From Ichthyophthirius multifiliis (lineage: Eukaryota; Ciliophora; Oligohymenophorea; Hymenostomatida), in the NCBI RefSeq assembly GCF_000220395.1, contig NW_004086749.1, forward strand, positions 1 to 41,021: a stretch of DNA of 41,021 nucleotides, given 5' to 3'. Under the pieces are notes generated by a model. It saw only the letters and a program-made list of their open reading frames with translations. It did not search any database and was not told the origin of the DNA. Of the stretch, positions 25,205-37,870 are shown in pieces. The position numbers and the translations under genes were made by a program. Position 1 is the first letter of the stretch, and each line of letters begins with the position of its first letter.

Positions 25205-25525
25205 AAATAAAATTTATTTTAATCCTCTTCTTAAACTATACTTTCGTTTATATTATTATTATTATATAAGGGAAAAATATCAGTATTATTGCAAAATTAT
25301 TTGATCATTTATGTTTTTGAAATAACTATATATCAATTTAACAAAAGTGATTTAATTTTCTTTTTTTTATATAAAAGTATATATAAATTACGTAAATAAC
25401 ATTCTTTTATTTTTATCCCATAACAAAATATCTTTATATATAATAAAATATACTATAAAAAAACTTTTATACCCACAAAAAATAAAAACAAAGTCTAGAG
25501 TTTTATATAAGCAAATCATGTAATT
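25205..25525 (-). CDS. Possible small gene, unknown
   Basis: Two minus-strand pieces look mildly coding. MICLYKTLDFVFIFCGYKSF begins near 25518 and runs to a TGA after ~60 residues. A second piece nearer 25210-25310 reads MIKQFCNNTDIFPLYNNNN then ESIVQEEDQNKFYLN. They could be exons of one small membrane protein or chance frames in A/T DNA. I see no homology to any family. Confidence 0.25.
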
Positions 25526-27595
25526 TTATGGTTTAATTTATTAATAATTATATTCAACTATTTTCTTATTATTCATTTTTATTTTATTTTTTAAATTAAT
25601 AGTAAATGCTTTTTTTTCAATATTATTATCAATATATTAAACACTTAGTATATGACTTTCAGTTTATTTTGTTCGATTTCTTAATTCTAAAATTAAATAT
25701 TATTTAATTTCATATATATTTACTTTAAAGTTCTTTCTCCAGTAGTTAATAATTCAATTTAATTATATTTTACTATTGAATTTTATTTAATTTATATTTT
25801 TTTTAAAGATTCGATTAGTTAATTTCTTTTTTAGAGTCGTTTTAATATTTTATAATAACAAAAGATTACTTAAAAAATATAAAAATTATTAGAAAACTTC
25901 TTTAAAAATTTAGGAAACAAATCATGTGAAATATTATATTAGGAAAAAAAAAAAAAAAAAACATAAATCTTTATTAAATAAATATTAAAACTAATAAACA
26001 ATATAGTTTAATTTCATTTATTTATTTTAAAAATAAATTATATGAAAATATAGTTTAATTTCATATATTTCTTTTAAAAACTATACTTTGAAAGTTATAA
26101 TTATATATTTTTAATATTTTTACATTTTTTTTTAAAAAAAAATATAAAGGAAAAAAAACATAAACTATATGTTTTTTAAAAAATTAATTAAAGAATAAAT
26201 TTACTTTAAATACTATATTAATAGATTTTTAAATAATAAATAAAAATAACTATTTATATTTATTATATTTTTATATGTTTCTAATCTTTTATAAAAAAAT
26301 AAAGTAATCTTTTTTCTAAAGATATCTTAAATAATAAAATTAATAATAATATTAAATTAAGAAAATAATATGGAATTAAAGATATTATACACAAATAAAA
26401 AATATATTAAATGTTTCTCATATTATTATTATATATATTCTTAATATTAAGTACTTAAATACAAATTATTTAACTTATTATAATAAAGAAAAATATAAAT
26501 AACACATATATATAAATATAAAAAATTATATAAATAAATATCTATCAATTTTTATATATATATATATATATATATAAATATAAATATCTTTTAATATATT
26601 TATATATTCATAATAATACTAATTATTTAAAATAATATATATTAATTATTAAAATTTTTAATATTATTTATTCAAACAAATAATTTTTAATAAATCTAAA
26701 TTATTTATTTTATTTTAATATTATATTATAATTAAATTATATAAATGAAATATTTGAATTTTTTAAATAAAATTTTGTATAATATTGTTGCTTTATCAAT
26801 CTTTAAAAATTAAAGATTTATTATTTTTATATATTATACTATCAAAAATATTTTGAAAAAAATCAAAGTAAAGGTTGAATTATGTAATAATAATTGTATA
26901 ATTTATATAAATTCAAAAAAAAATAATTTAAAAATTACAATTCAAAATTAAAAAAGGTAAATATACTAAAATTACATTAAATAATAACTATATAAAAAAA
27001 AAAATTATATAAACTATTCAATATCCAAGTTTATTATAAATTTTATAAAAAATAATTAAATAAATTATAAAGTAATATTTTTAAATATATAATATTTTTT
27101 AAATTACCAAATAACCTAATTTTATGATTTTAAGCTAATTAATTTATAATTCGATAACATAAAAAACAAAAAAGCTTAAGATTCTTATAATTTTCACATT
27201 AATAATAAATACAATATATCAAGAATTCGCCCCCCCCCCTAAAAATGCCCAAAAAGCAGCCTTTTCGTATGTATATGTTTAAGATACATATATAATAATT
27301 ATTTTAACATCATATTTATAAAAAAATAAAATAATAATAATTCATTATAATTTTTGTTATTTTATATTTTATGAGGTATATATTATTATTTATTAAAAAT
27401 AATTATAAAAAAAAAAGGATTATTAAAACTTTTACTTTCAAAAAATGAATATATAAAAGGAACATTTTTTTTATATTTTTTGTAAAAAATAAAAAGAGAA
27501 AATTATAATTATTTTATTTTTATCATAAAATTATGAAGTCTAAAAAATATCGAATTTTCGAAAGCAGTGTTTTTTTTTTTTTCTTATTTTTTTCT

Positions 27596-27597
<2 letters not shown>
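25526..27597. other. 2-kb intergenic, no gene seen, contains C10 run
   Basis: A/T-rich with no supported coding frame. A run of ten C at 27240-27249 follows GAATTCG and precedes TAAAAATGCCC; this is the most GC-rich spot in the interval. Confidence 0.55.

Positions 27598-27629
<32 letters not shown>
27598..27629 (-). repeat. A32 homopolymer directly after a stop codon
   Basis: On the minus strand the final A of the TGA stop of the RING membrane gene starts a run of about 32 A, followed by more interrupted A-runs. Confidence 0.8.
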
Positions 27630-29951
27630 CATATTTAAGGGGGAAAATATGGTATATCATTATTCTAATTATTAGTATTTTGATTTTCCCCATTATTAGT
27701 TTATTAATTTTCCAAATTATTTAATTCTTTAATAATTTATGTAGCCGATATAACTTTTATTAAACCTTCATATTTGTTTTATGTATCAATTTACAAAACT
27801 TATTAAATTTACTTTTTTTAGTTTAAAAATAAAATAAACTATATAAAAATTACTAATCTACATAAATAGCATTCATTAGTTTTTTTCCAAATATCTAAAG
27901 CACACTCATAACAAATACCTTTATAAATAATTAAATTTATTATTAAAACAAAAAAAGGAAAAGAGAAACAAAAATACCTCCATGTCCACAATTCATAAAA
28001 ACAGAATCTGGTGTCTTATCAAAACAAACTAAACAAGTATTTACAGATTTTGATAAAATAGAACTTTAATCGCATTATTAATTATTTTAAGTTTCATTTT
28101 AATTCTTTTCTTTTAGATTTTAAGCTTTATTAATATCCATTGGTTTTTCAGTATCATTATTAGTATATTATAAACTTAGAAAAATTTTGCGTTATGGACA
28201 AATTTGTATATTTTTATCATTTTAAATTTATGATTTTTTCGGTTATTTTAATTAATTCTAAATTTAATTTGTTTAATCATTTGTAATTTTACTTTAATCT
28301 TCTTCAGTTAAAAGCTCGATTTTTTAATTTTTTTATTTTATACTTATAATATTATAAACATTTTTTTCTAATGAATTTTTTTTATTTTCTTTTTCTAATT
28401 TATTGATTTAATTATGTTTTAGAAAATTAAAATTTTTTTAAGAAATTGAACGATAAATATTTTTTTTTATTATTTTTTCTTAATTTTCATTTTCTTTCTT
28501 CTATTAATATTTTAGAGAATTTATAGAGGCTTTTTTAAAAAAAGTATTAGAAAATTTATATAAAAATTTCGGAATTAAATCATAATTTACAGAACTTTAT
28601 TACTCAGTTACTATATTATTTCTTTACATCTCATTCTAATTTGTAATAGTTCTATTATTATTCTAAGTATTCTAAATTTATCCGTATTAAATTACTTAGC
28701 TACTATTTTAAATAGTATCATTATTTTCATTCTTATTATCCAAAATTATAATAAAGTATGTGTAGATTCTTTATATGTTTAATATATATATATATATATA
28801 TGTATATTTTTTATAGTATTAATAAAATAACATTATTGAGTTTTTCCAATATGTACTTAGTAAAACGTTTATTATTGTATATATTATCAAATAAATCTAA
28901 AATACTTATAATATATTAGGATCGTTTTTATCTAATTTATCTACTATTCCTAGTATAAACATCATACTTCCTAATGTAAAAGACATTATTTAAAAGAAAT
29001 ACCATATTTATCCTTTTACTTTATAAAAATATAATTAATAATTTTATTTTGCTTTTAATATTAAACTTTTTATTTACATTCGTATATCTATGATTCCCCT
29101 AAACAAAATGAAAAAATTTTATTTATAAGCATTAAAAACAAGCCAAAATCAACTCCTATTAATAATGTAAGCATTATCCAATATGGCCAAACTGTTTAAA
29201 ACCATGACCATTCATCAATTAAATTAGTATTTATCTTCGAGCATATAGAAATTGCCAATATTATCAAAAATAAATTGTATATAATAACTATCTATTTATA
29301 TTTAAAATATATATTTTTTTTTAAAAAGAAATTTAATATTTTACAAAATCAATAATACTATTAAAATATTTATTTTTATTATCAATAGAATATATTTTTA
29401 ATCTAAATACCAAATTAATTGTTAATGAAATAATAATTATAAATAAATTTTTTATTATCTTTTCTACAAAACAGCATATAATAACCTTTTATTAAACAAA
29501 TATTTATATATTTTTAGATAAATATATAATAATTTAACGTTTAATATAATATATATATATATGCTTACTTTTAACAATATATTATTCATGTTTTCTAAAA
29601 TTAAATAAAACTATTTTTTTGTGTCATATTTTTATTGATTTCTTAATTTTGAAAATTAATAAATATTTGAGTATTATCTTATAAAATTAAAACTGCGATT
29701 GGAATAAAATAAGAAAATTAATATAGAATTGAAGATACAATACAAAGAGATGAAATAACAATAAAAAATGATTGACACAATAAAGATAAATAAGCTCTTT
29801 TGATTTCTTTATGCTATTATTTTATATATTCTGATTATGTGCTTAATTATAAATTTTAGCAATTAATATTATTACTTTCTGTGGTAAAATTACTATGCTA
29901 ATAAAAATTTATTGAGTTTGTTTAATTATTATTATTTTGTAATTAGTTCAT
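27629..29951 (-). CDS. Multi-pass membrane protein with C-terminal RING finger
   Basis: Probable membrane-bound E3 ubiquitin ligase. After an Asn-rich start (MNQLQNNNNQ) come helices SFFIVISSLCIVSSILYQF, IPIAVLILQD, LFIIIISLTINLVF, IVIIYNLFLIILAISI, WSWFQTVWPYWIMLTLLIGV, SFTLGSMMFILGI and QIYLIIYTIINVLL. The W-x-P-x-W pattern recalls TMEM185/Fragile-X-F-like proteins (tentative). A Lys/Asn-rich coil then leads to a C3HC4 RING: NTCLVCFDKTPDSVFMNCGH, GGICYECALDIWKKTNECYLCR. The tail continues VLQIDTQNKYEGLIKVISAT to TGA at 27629-27631. Introns near the 3' end are 27812-27853 and 27919-27977; five or six more lie upstream, one possibly only 17 nt (29595-29611). In ciliates this TM-plus-RING layout is common. 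Confidence 0.82.
29595..29611 (-). other. Candidate 17-nt mini-intron in RING membrane gene
   Basis: On the minus strand it starts GTTTTATTTAA and ends TTTTAG. Without splicing the frame meets a TGA 8 nt later; with splicing it reads on as NKNMNNILLK. One extra A in the following AAAA run would do the same. Confidence 0.35.
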
Positions 29952-30083
29952 TAATTTTATTTTGAATAAAAGAAAATTTATTTTTATGAACGAATATTAA
30001 AATTAATAATTAATTTTAAAAATAAAATATTATTTTTAATAATTAGCTTAATATTAATTTATTATATAGTTTTTATTTTTTTA

Positions 30084-30140
<57 letters not shown>

Positions 30141-31118
30141 TATTTATTTTTAAATAATTCAATTAAAAACTCAAAAAAGGCGATAAAAAAATTTAATAAT
30201 GACAATCAATTGTTAATAAAAATTTTATTTAAAAATAAAAATAAAAAATATGAATAAATAATATTTTTAAATTATATTTATAAATATATAATTATATTTT
30301 AAAAAATATATATTTTATTTATTATTATTAGAATTCATATAGTTTGAATATTTATTTTAATTTTAAATCTTAATTTATTTAATTTATTTAAATATTTAGA
30401 TATTTAATTTAATTTATAATTTTCGCAATATAAAGTTTTATTGTAGTCTAATATATTTTTTAAACATCTATATTGAAATGATAAAATTAATAATTAATCC
30501 TATTTTTTAAAATCCATTATATGATTTTAAAAATAATAATAATTTATATTACATTTTTATATTTTATAAATTATTATTATTTCTATTTTATTATTTAGCA
30601 ATAATTTTCTATTATATAATTAGATATTATAGAAATGAATATGTAAATAAAAAATATTTTTTAATTAAATCTTTATATATTTTTAAAAAATAATATATTA
30701 AATTATAAATTTATCTTTCTTTGATTCTTTGAAAATTATTTTTTTTATATCTTGTAATTTGACCATAAAAATAAATAAGTATACTATTTAAAAAATATTA
30801 AATAAAAATTTTAAATATAAATATTTTTAAAAATAAATTTTGTATCTACTAATATCATTTAATTTTATTTTAATTTTTACAAAAATCATTCAGGTATTAA
30901 ATAATTATTTATTTTTTAATATATTACCTAGAATTTTTAAATTGAATTAATATTAATGTTAGTAATATATATAATTTTTAATTTATTATAAAAATTTTAT
31001 GGAATTTATTACTTTAAAAAATTAATTATATTTTTTAAAAATAGGTCTACATTAAAATTAAATTTATGTTTAAAATCAAAAAAATAATATAAAAATATAA
31101 AATAAAATCAAATACAAA
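29952..31118. other. Intergenic with TA microsatellite
   Basis: A/T-rich, no supported gene. A perfect TA tract of about 25 units lies at roughly 30088-30138. Confidence 0.6.
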
Positions 31119-31595
31119 ATGCTCTAAAATGATACTAATGAATAAACATAAGATAATTATTATTTAAATGAAAATAATTAACAAAATTAAATAAATGTAA
31201 AAGTTAAAGCATAAAATAATTTATAAAATGAATAAGAATAAAAAATTTATAAATGGCTAGACGAACAAAAAATATTTATGGTATGTCCTTCAGAAAAAAT
31301 ACAAAAATTTTATAATTAAAGAAAATAAAAAATATTTTCAAATATTAATCATTTAAATAAAAAAAGCTCGTATGATTTATAACCATATGAATTTTAGATG
31401 CCAATATTAAAAAATCTAACAAAAGATAATGATTTAGATAACAATTAATAAGTAGAATAAGTAGATTAAAAAAAATTTAAATATAGAAAAGAAAGCGAAT
31501 CTCTTTATGACAGAAGAAAAAATAAATAAAATACTGTATTTGAAAAAAATGATTCTTTTATTGAATAATTATTTAGAAAAAATAATGCGATATGA
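31119..31595 (+). CDS. Small Asn/Gln/Lys-rich protein, unknown
   Basis: Single frame of 158 aa from ATG 31119 to TGA 31593-31595. Composition is less repetitive than the surrounding DNA: KIYKWLDEQKIFMVCPSEKI, SSYDLQPYEFQMPILKNLTK, KFKYRKESESLYDRRKNKQN and EKNDSFIEQLFRKNNAI. After the TGA the same frame stays open and still looks coding-like (FDENFKLMLNNKKQIYKNQ), so the stop might be a substitution, a read-through or simply the true end. No family recognised. Confidence 0.5.
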
Positions 31596-32499
31596 TTTGA
31601 TGAAAATTTTAAATTAATGTTGAATAATAAAAAATAAATTTATAAAAACTAATAAAAACAATTAAATATTATATATTAAGAAAAAACAAATAATATTTAA
31701 TAGACAATAAAAAAAAATTATAATTAAATGTTTATATTAATTTAAATATAAAGATTTATAAAATATTATATTAAAAATAAAATAAAATATTATATAAATA
31801 TATGTATAAAAATTATATATATATATATATATATTATTATATATATATATTTTTATATATTAATTTATGTTTTATACTATATTTATAATATTTCATTCTA
31901 TAGTTTTATTTTTTTCAGTTTTTCTTCATATATTATATTTTTCATTATTTAATAATATGAATTTATTTTTAATTTCATATAATTTTTTTTTATTAAATCT
32001 AAATATATATCTTTTTATTTAATTATATTTTTTTTTTTTTCTATTTTTTTTTTTTTCATTATAAAATTTAATTTTATATATATTTTATTTTTCTTCATTT
32101 TTTTAAAACTAATTATAAAAAAATATTACTATTAAAATTTATTATTTTTCTTTATTTTTTATATTTTAAAACAATATTAATATATAAATCATATCAAATA
32201 AAGTTATATTTTTTTTTTTATGTTATAAAAATATTTAAAAAAAAAATTATAATAAATAATTATATTAAATATTTAATAAAATATATATACTAATAAAAAT
32301 ATTATATTTTTTTTTTAATAATATATAATATAAGAATTTTTTTTTTCTTGTATATTTTATTAACAATTAACATTTTTCATTTTTACACTTCTTTTATTCC
32401 TTATATTTTAATATTTTTATCACTTTATATTATTATATTATTACTAACTAAAAAAATAAAAATACAAATAATTAAATACTAAAAACTATAAAATTTTTA
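31596..32499. other. Intergenic, T/A runs, includes 3' end of HTH gene
   Basis: Low-complexity A/T with several T-runs longer than ten. The minus-strand frame of the HTH gene stays open into this interval, but its composition becomes non-coding after about 32500, so the true stop is not resolved. Confidence 0.5.
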
Positions 32500-33286
32500 C
32501 TTTTATGTTCCGCTTTATTATTTTCTTCATTGTTTAAATTAAGAGAAGACTATTTTCTAAAATTTAAGCTTTCTAAATTTAGGAATAAAGGCGATTTCAT
32601 TTAACAATAATTAATACTACTTGGAGAATTTAAAATAGAATTAAATTAAAAATTACTATTTTATAAAGCAGTAGAAGTTGACGAAAAGGTGAAAAAATCA
32701 ATTTTTTAGTTTTATTCGTCAAATCTTATTCATCTTATTTAATAGAATCTTCATAAAAAAAGCTTAATTAAGTTCTTTTTTTATTTTAATTAATTTCTTC
32801 TTCTATACTATTATTAGAAATACTGGCATTATCATATTTTTTCTTCTTATTCTTTTTATTTTTATTCGTTTAGTAACTTTTTATTATATTATTAACTGCA
32901 TTATTTTAAGCCTCCTATAAGCTTTCTTCAAATAAAGCCTATAGATTAGAATCACAGCCACTATTAAAACCTTCTTTTATTATATACTATAAATGTTATT
33001 AAGAAATAGTTAAAGTTTCATTCAATAACTCTTAACATGCATTTTCACTGAAATTCTTGGATGAAGTTTTTGCTTCTGATACATTTACAAAAGGCATTAT
33101 AAAAGACTAAAATGGATTTACAGGAAAAACTGTAGTCACTAAAACAGTACTTACAATTTTTTATTTACGATCTCTATTTGCTTTTTTTCCAATTCTTCCT
33201 TCTTTTAAATATATTTAAAATATTGCCTTACAAGTAGAAAGTTTAAGACCGTATTCTTAAGCGACCTTTATTATTTTTATTTATAA

Positions 33287-33344
<58 letters not shown>

Positions 33345-33462
33345 ATACGTCTTTTAAATTAGCATTTTCATTTTTAAGTTTATTTATTATCTACTTACGG
33401 ACATCTTCATTAATGACTTTATATTTTTTTCGGTTATTTAAATCATAATTTTGAGAATTCAT
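32500..33462 (-). CDS. Helix-turn-helix (homeodomain-like) DNA-binding protein
   Basis: Starts MNSQNYDLNNRKKYKVINED. Residues ~15-75 form an HTH: VRKQIINKLKNENANLKDVA, QEYGLKLSTCKAIFQIYLKE, GRIGKKANRDRK. This matches the homeodomain-like/Psq-type helix set found in transposase-derived DNA-binding domains and ciliate regulators. An 83-nt intron (33266-33348), half of it a TA repeat, splits the HTH between KD and VAQ. Downstream are TISQQHLQYIIKEGFNSGCD, a Lys-rich basic patch (KNKKNKKKKYD) and a Ser/Asn-rich tail (SSTSTALQNSNFQFNSILNS, MKSPLFLNLESLNFRKQSS). The frame slips by one base at an A6 run just before that tail; no GT-AG intron explains it. Transcription factor or domesticated transposase domain are both possible. 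The stop is uncertain. Confidence 0.65.
33291..33341. repeat. (TA)25 microsatellite inside HTH intron
   Basis: Uninterrupted TA dinucleotides within the only clear intron of the HTH gene. Confidence 0.95.
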
Positions 33463-33799
33463 TATTCTTTTTGTTTTTGTTTTATTAAGTATAGAAATGT
33501 ATTTATTATTTATTATTAATTATTTATTTGTGGTTTTAGATAAATATTTATATTATAAAGACCTTTTATTTGCTTTTTAATATGGGTTAATAAAATTTAA
33601 ATATATAAGAGTATAATATGATTAACGATATTTAAATATATTTTAATTTTATTTATTTATTTATTTATAATAAAATAATATATACTAAAATAAAAAAATA
33701 TAATGTTCAATATATGTTTTTGATATTAATATATAAACTATTTCTTTTTGATATACTAGATATTAATAATTATATTTATTTATTATTATTAATCCCCAC

Positions 33800-34799
33800 T
33801 CATATAGCATTTTTCTTATAAATCTATAATAAAGCTTAACAAATTATTTATTTTTATTTATCAACTTAGTTTAAATCAACAAATACACTATTTCCATATA
33901 TATTACTCAAATATTTATATTATTCATAAATAATAATAAAATTTTCAAATAATTATATAGTCTCTTAAATGTCTTAATTTATACTATTAAAATTTAAAAT
34001 TTCATTAAGTTTGCAATTATCTTTAAATATTTCAGGTAAAAAGCATTGCTTATTTTAAATAAACTACTTTGCATATAATTAAAATATATTTTATTCAAGT
34101 TCATATTATTTACCATTTCTAATAGGACATTTCCCGAATCTATATTAATCTTCTAAGCTTAAATTATATTTTTATATTAGATTTAACCTAAACTACATAT
34201 CTTAGCAAGATGAATAAAAATATATATCATCAATACAACTTAATTCAGCGAATTTCTAAAAAATATCTATTAAATTAAAACTTCTATTTGGATATATTTA
34301 TTCTAATAAAGACTTAGTTTCTAATATTTAATCAAAAGAAGGCTCTATTGCCGCTTTAATCTTTTATTACCTATTTTAATTGGATTAATCATTCAATGCC
34401 TTTTAAATAATCCTAATTTAATCTTAATAAAATGCACAAACTTCTCCATTTTCTTAATATCTTCCAGCTCTTCCTGCAATTTATTAAATAGCTGAAAAAT
34501 CTAACCTATTCATAACGTTTTATTATAGTTTATAAATATTTGTAAAAACAATTCTTTTAATATTTAAATTAATTCCCATTCCTATAGCATCAGTTGATAT
34601 TAAAAATTTATTCTATTAACTATTAAATAAATCAGCTTATTATATCTTAATTTCGAAAGGCTATCTCCCATATATAATACTACAATAATTTATTTTACAA
34701 GTCTTAAATTTTTAATTAGAAATATCATTTATTTTCTTTTACAAAGCAAAAATATCATTAATAGAAAAGCAAATAAAGCAATCCTTTTTTTTATTAAAA

Positions 34800-34841
<42 letters not shown>

Positions 34842-37590
34842 CTCCTTCTTTTAAATCTTAATTAAGTTTATATTCGTCTTTTCTTACTTTTAATTCACTC
34901 ATTCTTTCATATTAATAGCATTCGAAATCATCTCCTTGTGTTTTACAAATATTTTATACAATATCTATAGCACTTGAGTCCCCACAAAGATGTATTTCTT
35001 TAGCTTTAAGACCTAAGAGTGTTGTTGTCCAAGCAGATCCTCTTTCTTCATTATTTATCTATTATATTTCATCAATAATTGCTATATCGAAATCCATATG
35101 TATTAAATTTTTAGAATATTCAACAGTGCAAGAATATATACTAGCTTAAGGATTTATAAGTTTTTCAATTCCAGTTAATAAGCTACATGCTTTATTATTT
35201 TAATTCAATTTATAATATATTTCATTTGCTAAAAAGCGTAAAGGTGCACAATATATACCAGATTAAGATTTCATTAAGCTTTCTAATGCTTTATAAGTTT
35301 TCCCTGAATTAGTTGGGCCATAATGATAAATAATTTTTCTTTTTTAAGTTTTTTTGTTAATATAATTGTTTGTTAAATGTTATAAATTAGTACTTTTTAT
35401 TAAATTCTTACATAACTCTATTTGTTTAGGAAAATTAGTATTTAAAAAATGTATGAATAAAGTATAAATAGGATAAAAGTTTATTATTGTATTATCTAAT
35501 TAAAATAAAGGAAATTTTTTTTCAAAAATTTTAGTTTTTTTATAATAAGATAAATCTAAAAACTTAATAATAATATCTTAATAATCTTTATTTTAATATA
35601 TTGATTATTGGAAATATTCTAAGTATGTATTTTTTATAAAATCTGGTATAATTTATTAATTTTCTTTTAATAATTATTTTATTTATTGAATTTCAAATAA
35701 TTATAATTGAGATTATAAATCAAAATATTTATATTATTTTTTCAGTATATTAGAAAATTTTGGTTATTATTTTTAAATAATTGTTGATAATTATTCTTCT
35801 TATATATACTTATATAGTATTTAAAATATTTTGAATTTTAATGTAAATAGATATTATGGGATTTTCTAAAATTAATAAAAATATATTTAACTTTAAGAAT
35901 ATTAATACTACTAATATAATATCATTAAATTATTTTAGTAGATATATTAAATAAATAATAAATATTTACATATATTCTAATAAGTTAATACATTAAAATT
36001 CTAAAAACCATAATTTTAATTAATCAATATATATTTTTTATTTTCAATAATATCTTTAAATATTTAATATTTCTTTTCATTTAAAGTTTAATCTATAATT
36101 TAAAATTATTATTATAAACAATATTATGTTAAAATCATTTTATCATAATTTTATTATTAATTCAAATCAATTTACTTTAATAATTATATTTCTTTTTATA
36201 AATTACTTTTAATAATTTGTAAGTTTTACATTAAAATTTTTTAGATATTTTAATATAGATTATAACTATATTAATAAATGTTATCAAATTTAATCTTTTC
36301 TATATTAGTTTTTTTTTAATTTATATTTTTAATTTAATTATTGTCATCAAATTAGTTGTTTTAAAGTACTTATTAATAATCTAAAATTAATTTATGTAGT
36401 TTTTCTATTAAAACATCACAATCCTTTATTTCGAAATTTATTGAATATTAATCTAAAAATTAATAATCAAAGTTTATAAGATATTTATTGTTTTTTAGGA
36501 TTTAATTAAATAATTACTAATGCTTTTCAAGAAAATCTAATTTTATTAATAATTAATCTATCTAATTTTATACTCTAACTATTTTTAATTATTATTATTT
36601 TATTTTATATTAATATTGAATTAAACTATTATTTTTTATAATTTATAATTATTCCTTTAATTAGTAAAAATTATTTAACTAAATTTAATTTAATTCATTA
36701 TATTAACCATATAAGCTATTTTTTTGTTATAAAAATAAAATAAAATAAAATCAAAAAAAGAAAAAAAAAAAGGAATACTTTTCAATATTATTTAAGTGAT
36801 ATAAATTATAAATATATTTATTATAATCTATATAGATAGATTTTATAGAATTTTAGTTTTATTAATGTAATAATTAATAAAAGATTAGTTAAACTTAAGA
36901 TCTAATATATTTTTTACTTTAACCTACTAATAAACTATGGAATAGTCTTTTTCCATTAAGAAAAACATTAAAATATAAATATCTATATAAATAATCATCT
37001 TATATATATATTTATTATTATTTATATTGAAGATTTTATGTTTTAATAGGACTATAAAATTTACAATATTATTATTATTTTTCAACTTTTTATTCGGAAT
37101 TTTCATTTATATAACGTATTTTTTCTTGTTTTTTTTATTAAATTGCAAAATTATTGGATTTATTATTATTATTATTTTCTTTATATTACTTTTCACTCTT
37201 TTTACCTTCTTTTTATTAATTTTTTTGATCATTATTTTCATATTTTAATTATTTTTATTTTGTTTGATTTATTTATTTTTTCTATTCTAAATCTTAAATT
37301 TTGGTTTTTTTACATTTCTGTTTTTAATTGATTTCATTTGTTTTCTTTTAGATGACTTTATTTTTGTTTTCATGTTAAGTTTTATTAAATTCATATTAAA
37401 AATCATTCTAATCTAATTATTAAATAGATTTTTTTAATTTTTTTGGTTTTTAAGATATAGGCTAAATAATTTGGCAAAAGTATTAATTTTATAGTTAATT
37501 TAACTATATTCTATAAGCCGTACCAATTTATAACTTTACACACTTCAAATAAATACAACTCATATTAAATTTATTTGCTTTAAGTAACAT
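33800..37590 (-). CDS. SUV3-type mitochondrial RNA helicase, long N-terminal extension
   Basis: SUV3 (SUPV3L1) is the mitochondrial degradosome DExH helicase. The core is unmistakable: [20 protein letters not shown] (motif I, residues ~737-744), [101 protein letters not shown] and [14 protein letters not shown], then the SUV3 C-terminal region. With introns 36716-36778 and 34784-34842 removed, one frame of 1222 aa runs from ATG 37590 to TGA 33800-33802. The first ~60 residues ([20 protein letters not shown]) lack Asp/Glu, as mitochondrial presequences do. The next several hundred are Gln/Asn/Lys-rich and coiled-coil. A shorter alternative starts MEKDYSIV at 36956 using a 26-nt intron (36902-36927). 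Known SUV3 proteins have a much shorter N-terminus. Confidence 0.93.
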
Positions 37591-37714
37591 TAAAGAAAAT
37601 AAATTAATTTATAAAAATAAAAGATTGAATAGATAATAAAATATTAGAAAAAAATTATATATATGTTTTTTCTTTTATATATATATATAAATATTAGATT
37701 TATTTATCATTATT

Positions 37715-37775
<61 letters not shown>

Positions 37776-37870
37776 TAATTAAATATATAAAAAAAAAATA
37801 CATATATAATGTTTATATTTTTAATACTTTAATTATTTATTATTAAGTATTTTTTTTTTTTTCTATATTA
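37591..37870. other. Intergenic with TA repeat
   Basis: Separates SUV3 from dynamitin on the same strand. It contains a long TA tract at about 37718-37771 and T-rich sequence, with no other gene. Confidence 0.7.

Noticed and set aside
27533-27724. Plus-strand frame with a poly-Phe stretch
   Set aside because: Translation of the T32 run and antisense of the RING gene's last exon.
32500-33462. Intact DNA transposon (HTH as transposase)
   Set aside because: Only the HTH resembles a transposase; no catalytic DDE region, terminal inverted repeats or target-site duplication were seen.
37027-37331. Two overlapping plus-strand frames rich in F/I/Y that look like membrane protein
   Set aside because: Antisense to Lys/Asn/Glu-rich coding sequence of the SUV3 N-terminal extension, which stays in one frame with the helicase.
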